Of a DNA stretch of 64,000 nucleotides, positions 40,593 through 49,741 are shown one piece after another. The DNA is from Kutzneria buriramensis. Lineage in GTDB: Bacteria > Actinomycetota > Actinomycetes > Mycobacteriales > Pseudonocardiaceae. The stretch is taken from contig NZ_QUNO01000032.1 in the NCBI RefSeq assembly GCF_003387475.1, positions 16,303 to 80,302 on the forward strand, read 5' to 3'. A program made the position numbers and the translations under genes. Every line of letters begins with the position of its first letter. The first letter of the stretch is position 1. A model generated the notes under the pieces. The model saw only the letters and a list, made by a program, of their open reading frames with translations, was not told the origin of the DNA and made no database searches.

Positions 40593-41410
40593 CGAGTGTG
40601 GTCATACCCGCCCACAACGAGGAGGCCGTGCTCGGGCGCTGCCTGAGCACGCTGCTCGCGGACGCCGACGAGGACGAGTTCGACGTCGTCGTCGTGCCGA
40701 ACGCGTGCACCGACGACACGGCCGCGGTGGCGCGGCAGTACGGCGTGCGGGTCATCGAGACCCCGTACGGCGGCAAGGCGCACGCGCTGCGCCTGGGCGA
40801 CGACGCCTGCCGCGACTTCCCCCGCGTCTACCTGGACGCGGACATCGAGCTGAGCACGGAGTCCGTGCGCGAGCTGGTGGCCGCCCTGGAGCGGCCCGGC
40901 ATCCTCGCCTGCGCGCCCGTGCCGGAGCTGGACCTGACCGGGTCCGGCCCGATCGCGCGGCGGGTGCACCGGGTGCACGACCGGCTGATCGCACCCGGCC
41001 GGGTGCTCGCCGGCGTCGGCGTGTACGCGCTGTCCAAGGACGGCCACGCCAAGGTGTTCCCGCTGCCCGACATCATCTCCGACGACGGCTGGGTGCACCG
41101 GTCGTTCACCCCGCTGGAGCGCACCGTCGTGCCGTCGGCGCGCTCCGTGGTGCGGCCGGCCCGGACGATCAAGGCGCACCTGAAGCGCCGGATCCGGGTC
41201 CGGCAGGGCAACCGGCAGCTGGCCGAGATGGGCCGGCCCGCGCCGGAGGGGCGGCTCAAGCTGAGCGCGCTCGGTTCGCTGATCACGCGGCGGTCGGTGT
41301 CCCTTGTGGACGCCGCCTGCTACCTTTCCGTGCTCGTGGTGGACAAGTTCGTGGCCCGGCGCAAGGCCGGGGCCGAGGTGAACTGGACCGCCGACACGAG
41401 CACTCGCTGA
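40589..41410 (+). CDS. Family 2 glycosyltransferase
   Basis: 273 aa. GT-A start TSVVIPAHNEEAVLGRCLSTLL, VVVVPNACTDDTA, and DxD-like VYLDADIELS. The region ISDDGWVHRSF resembles the ED motif position of processive GT2 enzymes. A C-terminal helical part (ARTIKAHLKRRIRVRQGNRQLAEMG) could contact the membrane. Coupled to the upstream acyltransferase by ATGA. Confidence 0.83.
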   Translation: MTSVVIPAHNEEAVLGRCLSTLLADADEDEFDVVVVPNACTDDTAAVARQYGVRVIETPYGGKAHALRLGDDACRDFPRVYLDADIELSTESVRELVAALERPGILACAPVPELDLTGSGPIARRVHRVHDRLIAPGRVLAGVGVYALSKDGHAKVFPLPDIISDDGWVHRSFTPLERTVVPSARSVVRPARTIKAHLKRRIRVRQGNRQLAEMGRPAPEGRLKLSALGSLITRRSVSLVDAACYLSVLVVDKFVARRKAGAEVNWTADTSTR

Positions 41411-41426
41411 CAGGAAGCCATCACAG

Positions 41427-41975
41427 ATGCACGTGGAACAGGCCGGTATCGACGGTGTGCTGCTGTTCGTGCCCACCCCGCACCGGGACGACCGGGGATT
41501 GTTCACCCGGACCTTCGACCTGGCCATCGCCGAGAAGCACGGCGTCGGCGACTTCCTTCAGGACAGCCAGTCCCGGTCGCGGCAGGGCACAATCCGCGGC
41601 ATGCACGGCCGGAGCGGCCGTGGCGAGGCCAAGCTCGTGCGGTGCGCCCGCGGCGCGGTGCACGACGTGCTCGTGGACGCCCGGCCCGGATCTCCCACGT
41701 TCGGGCGAATCGAGTCGTTCCGGCTCGACGACGAGACCTTCGCGACGCTATATGTTCCGCCGGGCCTGCTGCACGGGTTCCAGGCGCTGACCGAGCAGGC
41801 CGACGTCTGCTACCGGATCGACCGCGAGCACGACCCCGCCGAGGACCTGGCCGTCCGCTACGACGACGCCGACCTGGCGATCGCGTGGCCGCAGCCGGTC
41901 ACCGTGGTCAGCCCGCGCGACGCCGGCGCCGGATCCTGGGCGTCGCTGCTGACCACTTTGGAGCGTTCACCATGA
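41427..41975 (+). CDS. dTDP-4-dehydrorhamnose 3,5-epimerase-like protein (RmlC family)
   Basis: 182 aa cupin. DDRGLFTRTFD, SQSRSRQGTIRGMHGR (catalytic His region), RCARGAVHDVLVDARPGSPTFG and PPGLLHGFQALTEQADVCYRI match RmlC. The residue after the key His is changed from the usual HxQ form to HGR, so it may act on a sugar other than the dTDP-rhamnose precursor. No rmlA, B or D genes are adjacent. ATGA overlap with the next gene. Confidence 0.8.
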   Translation: MHVEQAGIDGVLLFVPTPHRDDRGLFTRTFDLAIAEKHGVGDFLQDSQSRSRQGTIRGMHGRSGRGEAKLVRCARGAVHDVLVDARPGSPTFGRIESFRLDDETFATLYVPPGLLHGFQALTEQADVCYRIDREHDPAEDLAVRYDDADLAIAWPQPVTVVSPRDAGAGSWASLLTTLERSP

Positions 41976-42976
41976 GACATGCGTTAACCGTCGCGGTTGT
42001 CGGGGCCACGGCGATCCTGCTGACAGCCTGCACCGGGTCGACACCCGTGGCCGATCCGGTGAGCACCACCCCGAGCTCCACGACCACCAGCAGCACCACG
42101 GCTGCGTCCAGCACCACCACCGCGACGTCGTCGACCACGACGACCACCACCAGCTCCAAGCCCGCCGGGTCGTCCACGGCGCCGCCGGCCGGCCGCTCCG
42201 GCGGCGGACGCTGCGCCGCCTATCCGAACCCCTCCTGCACCGGCGTGCCGCCTGGCATCACGCTGAAGACCCTCGCGTCCAACGTCCCGGACGGCGACGG
42301 CTACCGCGTCACCGACAACGGAACCGTGCTCGACGGCGTGCACATCGCCGGCAACCTGCTGATCACCGCGTACAACGTGACCATCCGCAACAGCCAGATC
42401 GACGGCTGGGTCGACGACCAGTACGGGAACAGCTACTACTCGTTCACCATCCTGGACTCCACCGTCGGCCGGCCCACCGGCTGCGACTCGCTGCCCGGCG
42501 TCGGCCAGGGCACGTTCACCGCCCGCGGCGTGCTGGTGCAGAACCACAGCCACGGCTTCCAGGCCGGCGGCAGCGACGTCAGCATCCACGACTCGTACGC
42601 GAAGATCTGCTCGAACCCCGGGGACCACTCCGACGGCATCCAGAGCTACGGCGCCGGCAACAACATCGTGTTGGACCACAACACCCTGGACGAGCGCGGC
42701 GTCAAGGACATCACCGCGCCGGTCTTCCTGACCGACCAGCAGAACAACGTCACCGTGACGAACAATCTGCTGGCCGGCGGCACGTATTCCATCCAGGTCA
42801 AGAACTTCGGCGGCACCGCCGTGGTGACCGGCAACCGCATGGTCGACAAGTCGTGGGAATACGCCCCCGTCGAGTCCACGTGCGCCCAGATCCAGTGGTC
42901 CGACAACAGCGTCGTCACCATCGACGCCGACTACGCCATCACCTCAACGGTCGGCCCGCTCCCCTGCGCCACCTGA
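41972..42976 (+). CDS. Beta-helix lipoprotein, possible polysaccharide lyase or epimerase
   Basis: 334 aa. Lipobox LTAC with Cys20, a Ser/Thr-rich linker (PSSTTTSSTTAASSTTTATS), then a right-handed parallel beta-helix: ITAYNVTIRNSQIDGW, ILDSTVG, GVLVQNHSHGFQAGG, NNIVLDHNTLDERGV and NNVTVTNNLLAGG rungs. The fold is used by alginate lyases and C5-epimerases among others. Its location at the end of an operon containing algD makes action on the exported polymer plausible (inference); catalytic residues cannot be assigned. It is anchored outside the membrane. Confidence 0.78.
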   Translation: MRHALTVAVVGATAILLTACTGSTPVADPVSTTPSSTTTSSTTAASSTTTATSSTTTTTTSSKPAGSSTAPPAGRSGGGRCAAYPNPSCTGVPPGITLKTLASNVPDGDGYRVTDNGTVLDGVHIAGNLLITAYNVTIRNSQIDGWVDDQYGNSYYSFTILDSTVGRPTGCDSLPGVGQGTFTARGVLVQNHSHGFQAGGSDVSIHDSYAKICSNPGDHSDGIQSYGAGNNIVLDHNTLDERGVKDITAPVFLTDQQNNVTVTNNLLAGGTYSIQVKNFGGTAVVTGNRMVDKSWEYAPVESTCAQIQWSDNSVVTIDADYAITSTVGPLPCAT

Positions 42977-42986
42977 CAACTCCGAT

Positions 42987-43039
42987 GCAGGGAAGGACGC
43001 CTTCCCCTCGTTGAGCGAGGGTAAGGCGTCCTTCCCTGC
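42987..43039. terminator. Bidirectional hairpin terminator
   Basis: Perfect 17-bp outer stem (42987-43003 with 43023-43039) plus an inner CCCTCG/CGAGGG stem. It separates the beta-helix lipoprotein gene from the convergent ligase/polymerase gene. Confidence 0.85.
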
Positions 43040-43053
43040 GTGACAGGGGAACT

Positions 43054-44463
43054 TCAGGCGACGGGCTCGGGGAGGGTCTCGGTGCGGCGCCGGCGGCGGG
43101 CGGCGAAGCCGCGCAGCCAGGCCCAGCGGTACCGGACCCAGTACAGGACGCCGAACTGGTCCTCGTGCGGGGCGAGCGACTTGGCGGTCCGCAGCAGCGA
43201 TCCGGCCGCGCCGACGAGCACGAACGTGAAGCCGGTGACGGTGGCGAAGCCGAGCAGGTCGAAGGTGGCGGAGCCGATGAGCGGGGCGACGAGGCAGGCA
43301 CAGATGGTCAGCGCCAGGTCGCGCGCGCCGGGATCCTTGCTCAGGTAGCGGGCCCGCAGCGCGGAGTAGAAGGCGCACAGGAAGATGCTGGCGAACGCGG
43401 CCACGCCGACGAAGCCGGTCTCCACTGTGGACAGAATGTACTGGTTGTCGAACACCTCGTGCTTGCCGGCGTACCAGGTGCCCGGCCCGTGCCCGAACAG
43501 CGGGTGCAGGCTGATCTGCTTGGCGGCGACGGCGGAGGCGTAGGTGCGGTGCGAGATGCTGCTGTCGTTGCCCAGATTGGCGAACAGGTCGAACAGCGCG
43601 CCGAGCAAGCTGGGCACCGCGACCTTGATGACGCCGAGGAAGACGGCCCCGACGAGCAGCGTGTACCACCGCCGCTTGGCCGGCCAGCCCAGGAAGAGCA
43701 CGACGGCGGCGCCGATGATGCCGAGCACGGCGGACCGCGACACCGAGAACATCATGCCGGCGGCGATGATCCCGCAGCAGACCCACCACCGCAGCGCGGG
43801 CTCGCCGCGTTGCTTGGCCTGGAAGGCGAAGTGCGCGGCCAACGGCAGCAACATCGCGCACAGCACGCCGAATTCGATCGGGTGCCCGGTGGTGCCGGCG
43901 ACGCGGGCCAGCGCGTCCCGGGTCTGCACGGCGCTGTCGTCGGACGTCGCACGCAGACCGGGCAGCACCATGTACTTGGTGAGGTCCAGCTTGAGGAGGA
44001 ACTGGCACACGCCGACCAGCGCGACCCCGGTGCCGCAGATCACGCCGGTCTTGAGCACGCGGTCGAGCCGGATCAGGCCGCGGACGCCGTCGTTCATCAT
44101 CAACGCCACGGCGCAGTTGCCGGCGACCAGCACGATGGCGTGGTCGGACAGCTTCACCTCGTCCGCCGGCAGCGGCCCGTAGTTGGCGTAGCCGTACGAG
44201 AAGAACACGGCGATCATGTACACGAAGATGCCGGTGCGGACCGGAGTCCGGCCCTTGGCCATGCCGAGCGTCAAGGTGAGCTGGGCGCATATCCAGCAGA
44301 TGAGGGCGAACAGCGCCGCCACGTTGGCGGGCGTCAGCGACAGCGGGATTCCCTTGAACACCAACCGCGCCGGCACCAACATCAGCACCGCGACGAAGAT
44401 GCAGATCAGCGTCGCGCCGTCGGCGAGCGACCGGGTCTTCCCGGGGATGAAGTCCGTCGACAT
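43054..44463 (-). CDS. O-antigen ligase/polymerase-like membrane protein
   Basis: 469 aa with about 11-12 helices and a periplasmic loop containing HRTYASAVAAKQISLHPLFGHGPGTWY, the pattern of Wzy/WaaL proteins (conserved HPLFGxGxG). It should polymerise or ligate lipid-linked repeat units outside the membrane. The C-terminal tail is strongly basic (RRRRRTE). ATG 44463 is 1 bp after the upstream stop, so it is co-transcribed with the two Wzz-like genes. Confidence 0.85.
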   Translation of the reverse strand: MSTDFIPGKTRSLADGATLICIFVAVLMLVPARLVFKGIPLSLTPANVAALFALICWICAQLTLTLGMAKGRTPVRTGIFVYMIAVFFSYGYANYGPLPADEVKLSDHAIVLVAGNCAVALMMNDGVRGLIRLDRVLKTGVICGTGVALVGVCQFLLKLDLTKYMVLPGLRATSDDSAVQTRDALARVAGTTGHPIEFGVLCAMLLPLAAHFAFQAKQRGEPALRWWVCCGIIAAGMMFSVSRSAVLGIIGAAVVLFLGWPAKRRWYTLLVGAVFLGVIKVAVPSLLGALFDLFANLGNDSSISHRTYASAVAAKQISLHPLFGHGPGTWYAGKHEVFDNQYILSTVETGFVGVAAFASIFLCAFYSALRARYLSKDPGARDLALTICACLVAPLIGSATFDLLGFATVTGFTFVLVGAAGSLLRTAKSLAPHEDQFGVLYWVRYRWAWLRGFAARRRRRTETLPEPVA

Positions 44464-44464
44464 G

Positions 44465-45169
44465 TCAGGCGCCGCTCGGCGCCGGCACGAGCGCCTTCTC
44501 GCTCGCGGACCCGGCCTTGCGCCGGCGCGCCTGGTAGTAGCTCTCGAAGCTGTACGCGGCGCACAGCGCGGCCACCACACCCATCACCACCGCGACCGCG
44601 GCGGCCCGGGTCTTGTTGCCGCGCTGGGCCACCGGCGTCGTCGGCTGCACCGCGACGTCCACGGTGATGTACGTCTGGGGCGGCGCGTCGAGCACCTTCT
44701 GCCGGCTGGCCAACTCCTGCTTCACCCGGTCCACGCACCGCTTGGCGATGTCCTGCGCGGCCTGCGGGCTGCGGCTGTCGCCCTCCACGAACACGAACGG
44801 CCCGGCGACGATCTGCTCCTGCTGGTTGGTGCTGCCGTTGGTCACCTTGTACGTGGGGTCGCCGGTCGGCGACGCGCCGAGCGCGGCCGCCACCTCCGGC
44901 GTGTTCAGCGCTTGGATGACGATCGCCGCCGCGTTGTTCAGCCCCTGGTCGAAGTTCAGCAGCGGGTTGGTGATGGTCCCCTTGTCGTCCGGCAGCGCCG
45001 GCAGGCTGCCGCCGGCCAGCGGCTGGTCCAGCACCAGCACGGCGGTGGAGGTGTAGGTGACCGGAATCGTCAGGTAGATGCCGCCCGCCGCGACCAGCGC
45101 CAGCAGGAACGCGGGCAGCGCCACGTACCAGCGCCGCCCCAGCACGAGCACCGTCTGCCAGAAGTCCAT
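44465..45169 (-). CDS. Wzz-like polysaccharide chain-length/co-polymerase protein 2
   Basis: 234 aa with two helices (about 16-37 and 185-205) around an extracytoplasmic domain: YTSTAVLVLDQP, GTITNPLLNFDQGLNNAAAIVIQAL and PQTYITVDVAVQPTTPV. It is a paralogue of the next gene (shared ITNPLLNF/LTNPLLNF and FVxxEGxS). No C-terminal tyrosine kinase domain is fused. It probably sets polymer length together with the polymerase-like gene that follows. Confidence 0.8.
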   Translation of the reverse strand: MDFWQTVLVLGRRWYVALPAFLLALVAAGGIYLTIPVTYTSTAVLVLDQPLAGGSLPALPDDKGTITNPLLNFDQGLNNAAAIVIQALNTPEVAAALGASPTGDPTYKVTNGSTNQQEQIVAGPFVFVEGDSRSPQAAQDIAKRCVDRVKQELASRQKVLDAPPQTYITVDVAVQPTTPVAQRGNKTRAAAVAVVMGVVAALCAAYSFESYYQARRRKAGSASEKALVPAPSGA

Positions 45170-45175
45170 GTCGGG

Positions 45176-45991
45176 CTACACCGTCTCATGGGGGTTGTCG
45201 TCGTTGAGCGTGCCGGAGAAGGCGTCGCCGCGGACGGTGAGGATCGCCTTGTCCTTGGCCCGCGCCATCCGCAGGGTCGGCGGTTCGAGCTCACCGGGAG
45301 AGCTGGTGAGCTCGGCCACCGTGTCCGGGGCCCGCAGCTTGCGGGACTCGCGCATCCGGTCCAGGGCGTACGCGCCGCCGAGGCCGAGCAGCAGCACCAG
45401 CGCCAGGGCCGCGCCGGTGAGCTGGAGCTTGACCGTCATCTTGGAGACCGGCGCCGTCGGCGCGATCACGTCGACGATGGTCACGTAGGTGATCGGCGGG
45501 GCGTTCAGCGCCTTCTGACGGTTGACCAGCTCCTCGCGGAGCTTGTCCTGAGCCTTCTTCACGATGCCGCTGGCGGCCTCCGGGGTGGTGCTCTCCCCCT
45601 CGATGTACACGAACGGTCCGGTCTGGCTGCTGCTGAGCAGATCGGGGCTCGTCGAGCCGTCGTTGATCGTGACGGTCGTCGGGCTGTGCGGCCCGACGCC
45701 GAGGTCGGCCAGCGCGGTGGGGGTGGTCACGGCCTGGATCAGGATGCCGCTGGTGGTCTTGAGGCCGTCGTTGAAGTTCAGCAGCGGGTTGGTCAGGCCG
45801 GTGGGCTTGTTGGGGTCCATCGAGAGCGTGCCGCCGCTGGCCGGGGTGGCCAGCACCATGAAGGAACGGGAGACATAGTGGGTCGGAACCAGCAGGAACG
45901 TCACCGCCGCAGCGAGCACAGCCAGTAGCACGACCGGCGGGCCCACGTAGCGGCGGCGCAGTAGACCCCACATGGATTTCCAGAATTCCAT
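45176..45991 (-). CDS. Wzz-like polysaccharide chain-length/co-polymerase protein 1
   Basis: 271 aa, same two-helix architecture: N-terminal helix (VGPPVVLLAVLAAAVTFLLV), HYVSRSFMVLATPASGG, LTNPLLNFNDGLKTTSGILIQAV, TGPFVYIEGESTTPEAASGIV, second helix (LTGAALALVLLLGLGGAYAL) and a cytoplasmic tail with no kinase motifs. First gene of a minus-strand trio with its paralogue and the ligase/polymerase-like gene. The 152-bp divergent gap to the plus-strand acyltransferase should carry both promoters. Confidence 0.8.
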   Translation of the reverse strand: MEFWKSMWGLLRRRYVGPPVVLLAVLAAAVTFLLVPTHYVSRSFMVLATPASGGTLSMDPNKPTGLTNPLLNFNDGLKTTSGILIQAVTTPTALADLGVGPHSPTTVTINDGSTSPDLLSSSQTGPFVYIEGESTTPEAASGIVKKAQDKLREELVNRQKALNAPPITYVTIVDVIAPTAPVSKMTVKLQLTGAALALVLLLGLGGAYALDRMRESRKLRAPDTVAELTSSPGELEPPTLRMARAKDKAILTVRGDAFSGTLNDDNPHETV

Positions 45992-46143
45992 AGGCCCCTG
46001 CCCCGTTCAGTGAGCGCCGGTCACGGCGACCGCCGGCAACGAAACCATCGCCCACCTGCGCATTCTCGTTACCACACTGGGCCGTTCGGAGCAGTTCACG
46101 TTACTCCGAGGGTGACGGTTACGCGGGCGGGGGCGCGCGCGAT

Positions 46144-47292
46144 GTGAGGGGCATGGACTCACCTGCCCGCCCGCGGCTCGTCGGGCTGGACGGCCTCCGG
46201 GGACTGGCGGCGCTGTTCGTGGTGCTGCACCACAGCTACCTGATGGCGTTCCCCGGTTTTCCGGTCACCCACGCGCCCGCTTGGACGGGTTTCCTGCTGT
46301 ATGGGCATTTCGCGGTGGTGGTGTTCATCGTGCTGTCCGGCTTCTCGCTGGCGGTCTCGCCCGCCCGCAACGGCTGGCGGCTGGACAGCAAGGCGAAGTT
46401 CGCCCGCCGGCGGGCCTGGCGCATCCTGCCGCCGTACTGGCCGGCACTGCTGTTCAGCCTCGTGATCGCCTGGACGCTCGTGCCGCAGCCGGGCGAGGGC
46501 GTGCCGACCGGCAAGTCCGTCGTGCTCTACGGCCTGCTGCTCCAGGACGTGTTCGGCTCGCCCAGCCCGAACGGCGCGTTCTGGTCGATCGCCGTAGAGG
46601 CGCAGCTGTACTTCGTGTTCCCGCTCCTGCTGCTGACGCTGCGCCGGTTCGGTGCCGCGGTGATGCTCGGCGCGGCAACGGGAATCGTGGTGCTGATCGG
46701 CGCGCTGGCGCCGCATGTGTCCGCTGTGGACGCTTTGATGCGGTTCACGCCCCAGTTCGCCGCTTTGTTCGCGGCCGGCGTGGTCGCGGCCGGAATCGTG
46801 CGGGCCGGCGAGAAGTGGCAGCGCGTGCGCTGGCAGTGGTGGGCCTTCGCCGCCGCGGTGCCGGTCGTGGCGCTGATCGTCGTGATGGGCCCGGTCTGGA
46901 CGACCAGCAACTTCCTCTGGGTGGACCTGGCCGTCGGCCCGGCCGTCGCGCTGCTGCTGGTGGCCGTGGCGACCCGGCAGCCGAAGCCGTTGGTACGCCT
47001 GCTCGACACCCGTCCGGGGCGCAGCCTCGGCTCCTTCTCCTACAGCCTCTACCTCACACACGCGCCGATCGTCGTGGTGGTCTACACGTTCGTGGTCGGG
47101 CCGCTGTTCGGCACCGGCATGGCCGCTTTCGGCGTGATGCTGCTGATCTGCGTGCCCGTGACGGTGGCGTTCGCCCGCGGCTTCGCTGCCGTGTTCGAGA
47201 TCCCGTTCGTGAAGCACCGCAGCTGGGCCGCCCTCAAGGCGGCCATGGCCGCCCGCACAGCCAAGCCCGAGCCGGTCCCGGCCGCCGACTGA
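46144..47292 (+). CDS. Membrane acyltransferase family 3
   Basis: 382 aa, about ten helices. RLVGLDGLRGLAALFVVLHHSY carries the family His motif, with FIVLSGFSL, RRRAWRILPPYWPALLFSL and FWSIAVEAQLYFVFPLL following. It likely acetylates a cell-surface polysaccharide. It may start at GTG 46144 or at ATG 46153. It is the only plus-strand gene in this part of the locus and its stop is adjacent to the convergent glycosyltransferase stop, with no terminator. Confidence 0.87.
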   Translation: MRGMDSPARPRLVGLDGLRGLAALFVVLHHSYLMAFPGFPVTHAPAWTGFLLYGHFAVVVFIVLSGFSLAVSPARNGWRLDSKAKFARRRAWRILPPYWPALLFSLVIAWTLVPQPGEGVPTGKSVVLYGLLLQDVFGSPSPNGAFWSIAVEAQLYFVFPLLLLTLRRFGAAVMLGAATGIVVLIGALAPHVSAVDALMRFTPQFAALFAAGVVAAGIVRAGEKWQRVRWQWWAFAAAVPVVALIVVMGPVWTTSNFLWVDLAVGPAVALLLVAVATRQPKPLVRLLDTRPGRSLGSFSYSLYLTHAPIVVVVYTFVVGPLFGTGMAAFGVMLLICVPVTVAFARGFAAVFEIPFVKHRSWAALKAAMAARTAKPEPVPAAD

Positions 47293-48171
47293 CTAGCGCG
47301 GCACCAGCCGGCCGGCCATGCGCACGAGCTTGCGGGCCCGCCGGGTGGCGACGATCCGCTGCCGGCGGGCGTACATCTTGCCGACCTCGACCATCGCCTG
47401 CCGGCGCTGGTCGTCGTTCAACGCGTCGGTCTGCCGCACGTAGTCGAGCATCGCCCGGCACTGCAGAGTGGTCGCGAAGTGCGCCTGCCACGCGGGCACG
47501 TCCAGCCGGCGCGCCAGGGTCGCCGGCTTCTCGTGCTTCCAGTTCCGCTTGGCCAGCACCTCCGGCACGTGCCCCCACGGCCCGGCCAGCGCGAGCTTGG
47601 TGGCGTACACCTCGTCCTCGCGCAGCATGTTGATCCGCTCGATGCGCACGATCGGCTCGCGGCGGACCATGCCGTACAGCGGATCGATGATCAGGTGGCT
47701 CTCGTTGAGCAGCCGGAGCATCTCGCGGAGCCGGACGATCGGGTCGGGCGAGCGCAGCGCGGTGCCGCTGTACGGCGCGGTCTCGGTGACGCCGTCCGGC
47801 CCGGTGTAGTCGACCTGGCTGGTGACCAGGACCAGCCGCGGGTCCTCGGCGAACGCGTCGAGCCCGCGCGACACGCAGTTGGGCGCCAGCCAGTCGTCGT
47901 CGCCGACCCAGCGGAAGAACTCGCCGCGGCCCAGCCGGATCGCGCCGACGAAGTTGTTGAGCAGCCCCACGTTGACCGGGTTGCGGTGGTACACGATCCG
48001 CTCGTCCTCGGCGGCCAGCGACCGGCACAGCTCCTCGCTGCCGTCGGTGGAGGCGTTGTCGCTGATCACCAACTCCAGGTCGGCATGGTCCTGGCCGAGC
48101 ACCGAGCGCACGACGGCCTCGATCCGCTCGACCCCGTTGTAGACCGGCAGGCCCACGGACACCAACGGCAT
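47293..48171 (-). CDS. Family 2 glycosyltransferase
   Basis: 292 aa GT-A enzyme: VSVGLPVYNGVERIEAVVRSVL, LELVISDNASTDGS, NPVNVGLLNNFVGAI, FRWVGDDDWLAPN (DDDW metal motif). The C-terminal half (WGHVPEVLAKRNWKHEKPATLARRL) is helical. It follows the flippase gene by 13 bp and is the last gene of the minus-strand sugar cassette. Confidence 0.88.
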   Translation of the reverse strand: MPLVSVGLPVYNGVERIEAVVRSVLGQDHADLELVISDNASTDGSEELCRSLAAEDERIVYHRNPVNVGLLNNFVGAIRLGRGEFFRWVGDDDWLAPNCVSRGLDAFAEDPRLVLVTSQVDYTGPDGVTETAPYSGTALRSPDPIVRLREMLRLLNESHLIIDPLYGMVRREPIVRIERINMLREDEVYATKLALAGPWGHVPEVLAKRNWKHEKPATLARRLDVPAWQAHFATTLQCRAMLDYVRQTDALNDDQRRQAMVEVGKMYARRQRIVATRRARKLVRMAGRLVPR

Positions 48172-48184
48172 GACAACTCCTCCC

Positions 48185-49741
48185 TCAGCGGGCGCGGGCC
48201 AGCCGCGTCCGCAGCTGCCGGACCTGGTCCAGCGGCACCACCGTCAGCACGAACACCAGCAACCCGGCCAGACCGGGCACGAACAGGTGCAGGAACACGC
48301 CGCCGTTGACCACCCGCACCACCAGCATGGTCACGGCCGCGCACGCCACGGCCCCGATCGCCGGGCGGACCAGCGCCGGCAGCACGGGAAGCAGCGGCAC
48401 GCCCGCGCGGTGCAGGGCGCCGACCGCGAGCGGCAGAGCCACCGCCAGGGCGACGATCCCGTGCGCGATCGCGGCGCCACGGATGTAGTCGAGATGGGTG
48501 CCGAACCACAGCGCCGGGATCAGCGCGATGGCCCAGCCGGCGTTCAACACGACCGTCGACCGGGTCGCGCCGACCGAGGTGAGGATGTCGAACGCCAGCG
48601 ACGTCAGCATCCGCACGACCATCAGCACGGTCAGGAACCGCAGCACGGCCGCGGACGGCCCCCACTGGTCCCCGTACAGGAAGACCACCATGTACGGCGC
48701 GAGCACCGCCATCAGCACGGCCACCGGCAGGATCGCCGATATCAGCACCGGCACCGATTTTCGGACCCCGGCGGCCAGCGCCTCGGGCTGCTGCTCGGCC
48801 AGTCGGGAGAAGCTGGGGATGGACACGTACCGCACGGCCGTGCCGACGAGCCCCGGCACCCAGTTGGACACGTTGAACGCCAACAGGTAGTAGCCCAGCG
48901 CGGTGGCGCCCAGCACGTTGCCGACGATCACGTAGTCGGCGTTGAGCAGCACCGACTCCACGCCCAGGCTGGCCGCCAGCGGGATGCCGAACTTCAGCAG
49001 CTTCTTGGCGATCTCTCGGTCGAAGCCGAGCTTGAGCGGCAGGTTTCCCATCCGCCACACGATGATCCCGGTGACGATGGTGCCGGCGACCTGCCCGCCG
49101 GCGAAGCTGTAGGCGCCGGCGCCCTCGAACGCCAGCGGCACCGCGACCACGAAGTTGGCCGCCATGCCGATCATCGTCGCCTTGGTGAGCCGGTCCTGCT
49201 CGAACCGGCGCATCAGCGCGGCGCTGCGGCACGAGGTGATGCCGTCCACGATGATGATCACGGTCAGCAGCCGCACCACCGGCGCCGCGTCGGGCGTGCC
49301 GGCCAGCGTCGCGAACGCCGGCGCGCCGACGAAGAACGCCGCGTACACCAGCGTGCTGAAGGCGATCGCGATGGTGGTGCCGGTCGGCGCCATCTCCTCC
49401 AGCTTGCCGCGCCACTGCACGCCGGCGGCGATCACGCCGATGTCGTTGACGTGCATGACGAAGGCGGTCGCGGCCATGGCGACCGCGAACACGCCGAAGT
49501 CGGCGGGCACCAGCAGCCGGGCCAGGATCAGGCCGATGGTGAACGAGCCCAGCTTGGTGCCCAGGTTGCCGACCAGGCTCCAGCGCAGGCCCCGACCGGC
49601 CTTGCGGCCGATCGTGCCCACGTGCGCCTCGGTCCCGCCACCGTGCTCCTGCGCCGAACCGCCGGCCTCGTCGACCGTGCCCACCGGCGCGGTCGCCGCG
49701 TCCTCGCCGGCCGGCTCGGGCCGTGACTCAGACCCGCTCAA
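48185..49741 (-). CDS. Wzx-type oligosaccharide flippase (MOP superfamily)
   Basis: 518 aa with about 14 helices after a hydrophilic N-terminal tail of about 45 residues. GLRWSLVGNLGTKLGSFTIGLILARLL, LARLLVPADFGVFAVAMAATAFV and FGIPLAASLGVESVLLNADYVIVG match WzxC/flippase proteins. It should flip lipid-linked repeat units to the outside. The longest start is TTG 49741, which overlaps the upstream gene by 14 bp; internal GTG codons could be used instead. Confidence 0.87.
   Translation of the reverse strand: MSGSESRPEPAGEDAATAPVGTVDEAGGSAQEHGGGTEAHVGTIGRKAGRGLRWSLVGNLGTKLGSFTIGLILARLLVPADFGVFAVAMAATAFVMHVNDIGVIAAGVQWRGKLEEMAPTGTTIAIAFSTLVYAAFFVGAPAFATLAGTPDAAPVVRLLTVIIIVDGITSCRSAALMRRFEQDRLTKATMIGMAANFVVAVPLAFEGAGAYSFAGGQVAGTIVTGIIVWRMGNLPLKLGFDREIAKKLLKFGIPLAASLGVESVLLNADYVIVGNVLGATALGYYLLAFNVSNWVPGLVGTAVRYVSIPSFSRLAEQQPEALAAGVRKSVPVLISAILPVAVLMAVLAPYMVVFLYGDQWGPSAAVLRFLTVLMVVRMLTSLAFDILTSVGATRSTVVLNAGWAIALIPALWFGTHLDYIRGAAIAHGIVALAVALPLAVGALHRAGVPLLPVLPALVRPAIGAVACAAVTMLVVRVVNGGVFLHLFVPGLAGLLVFVLTVVPLDQVRQLRTRLARAR

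Noticed and set aside
41972..42976. Definite alginate lyase or C5-epimerase call for the beta-helix lipoprotein
   Set aside because: The fold is shared by many enzymes and non-enzymes, and no catalytic residue set could be matched, so it is kept as a possibility only.
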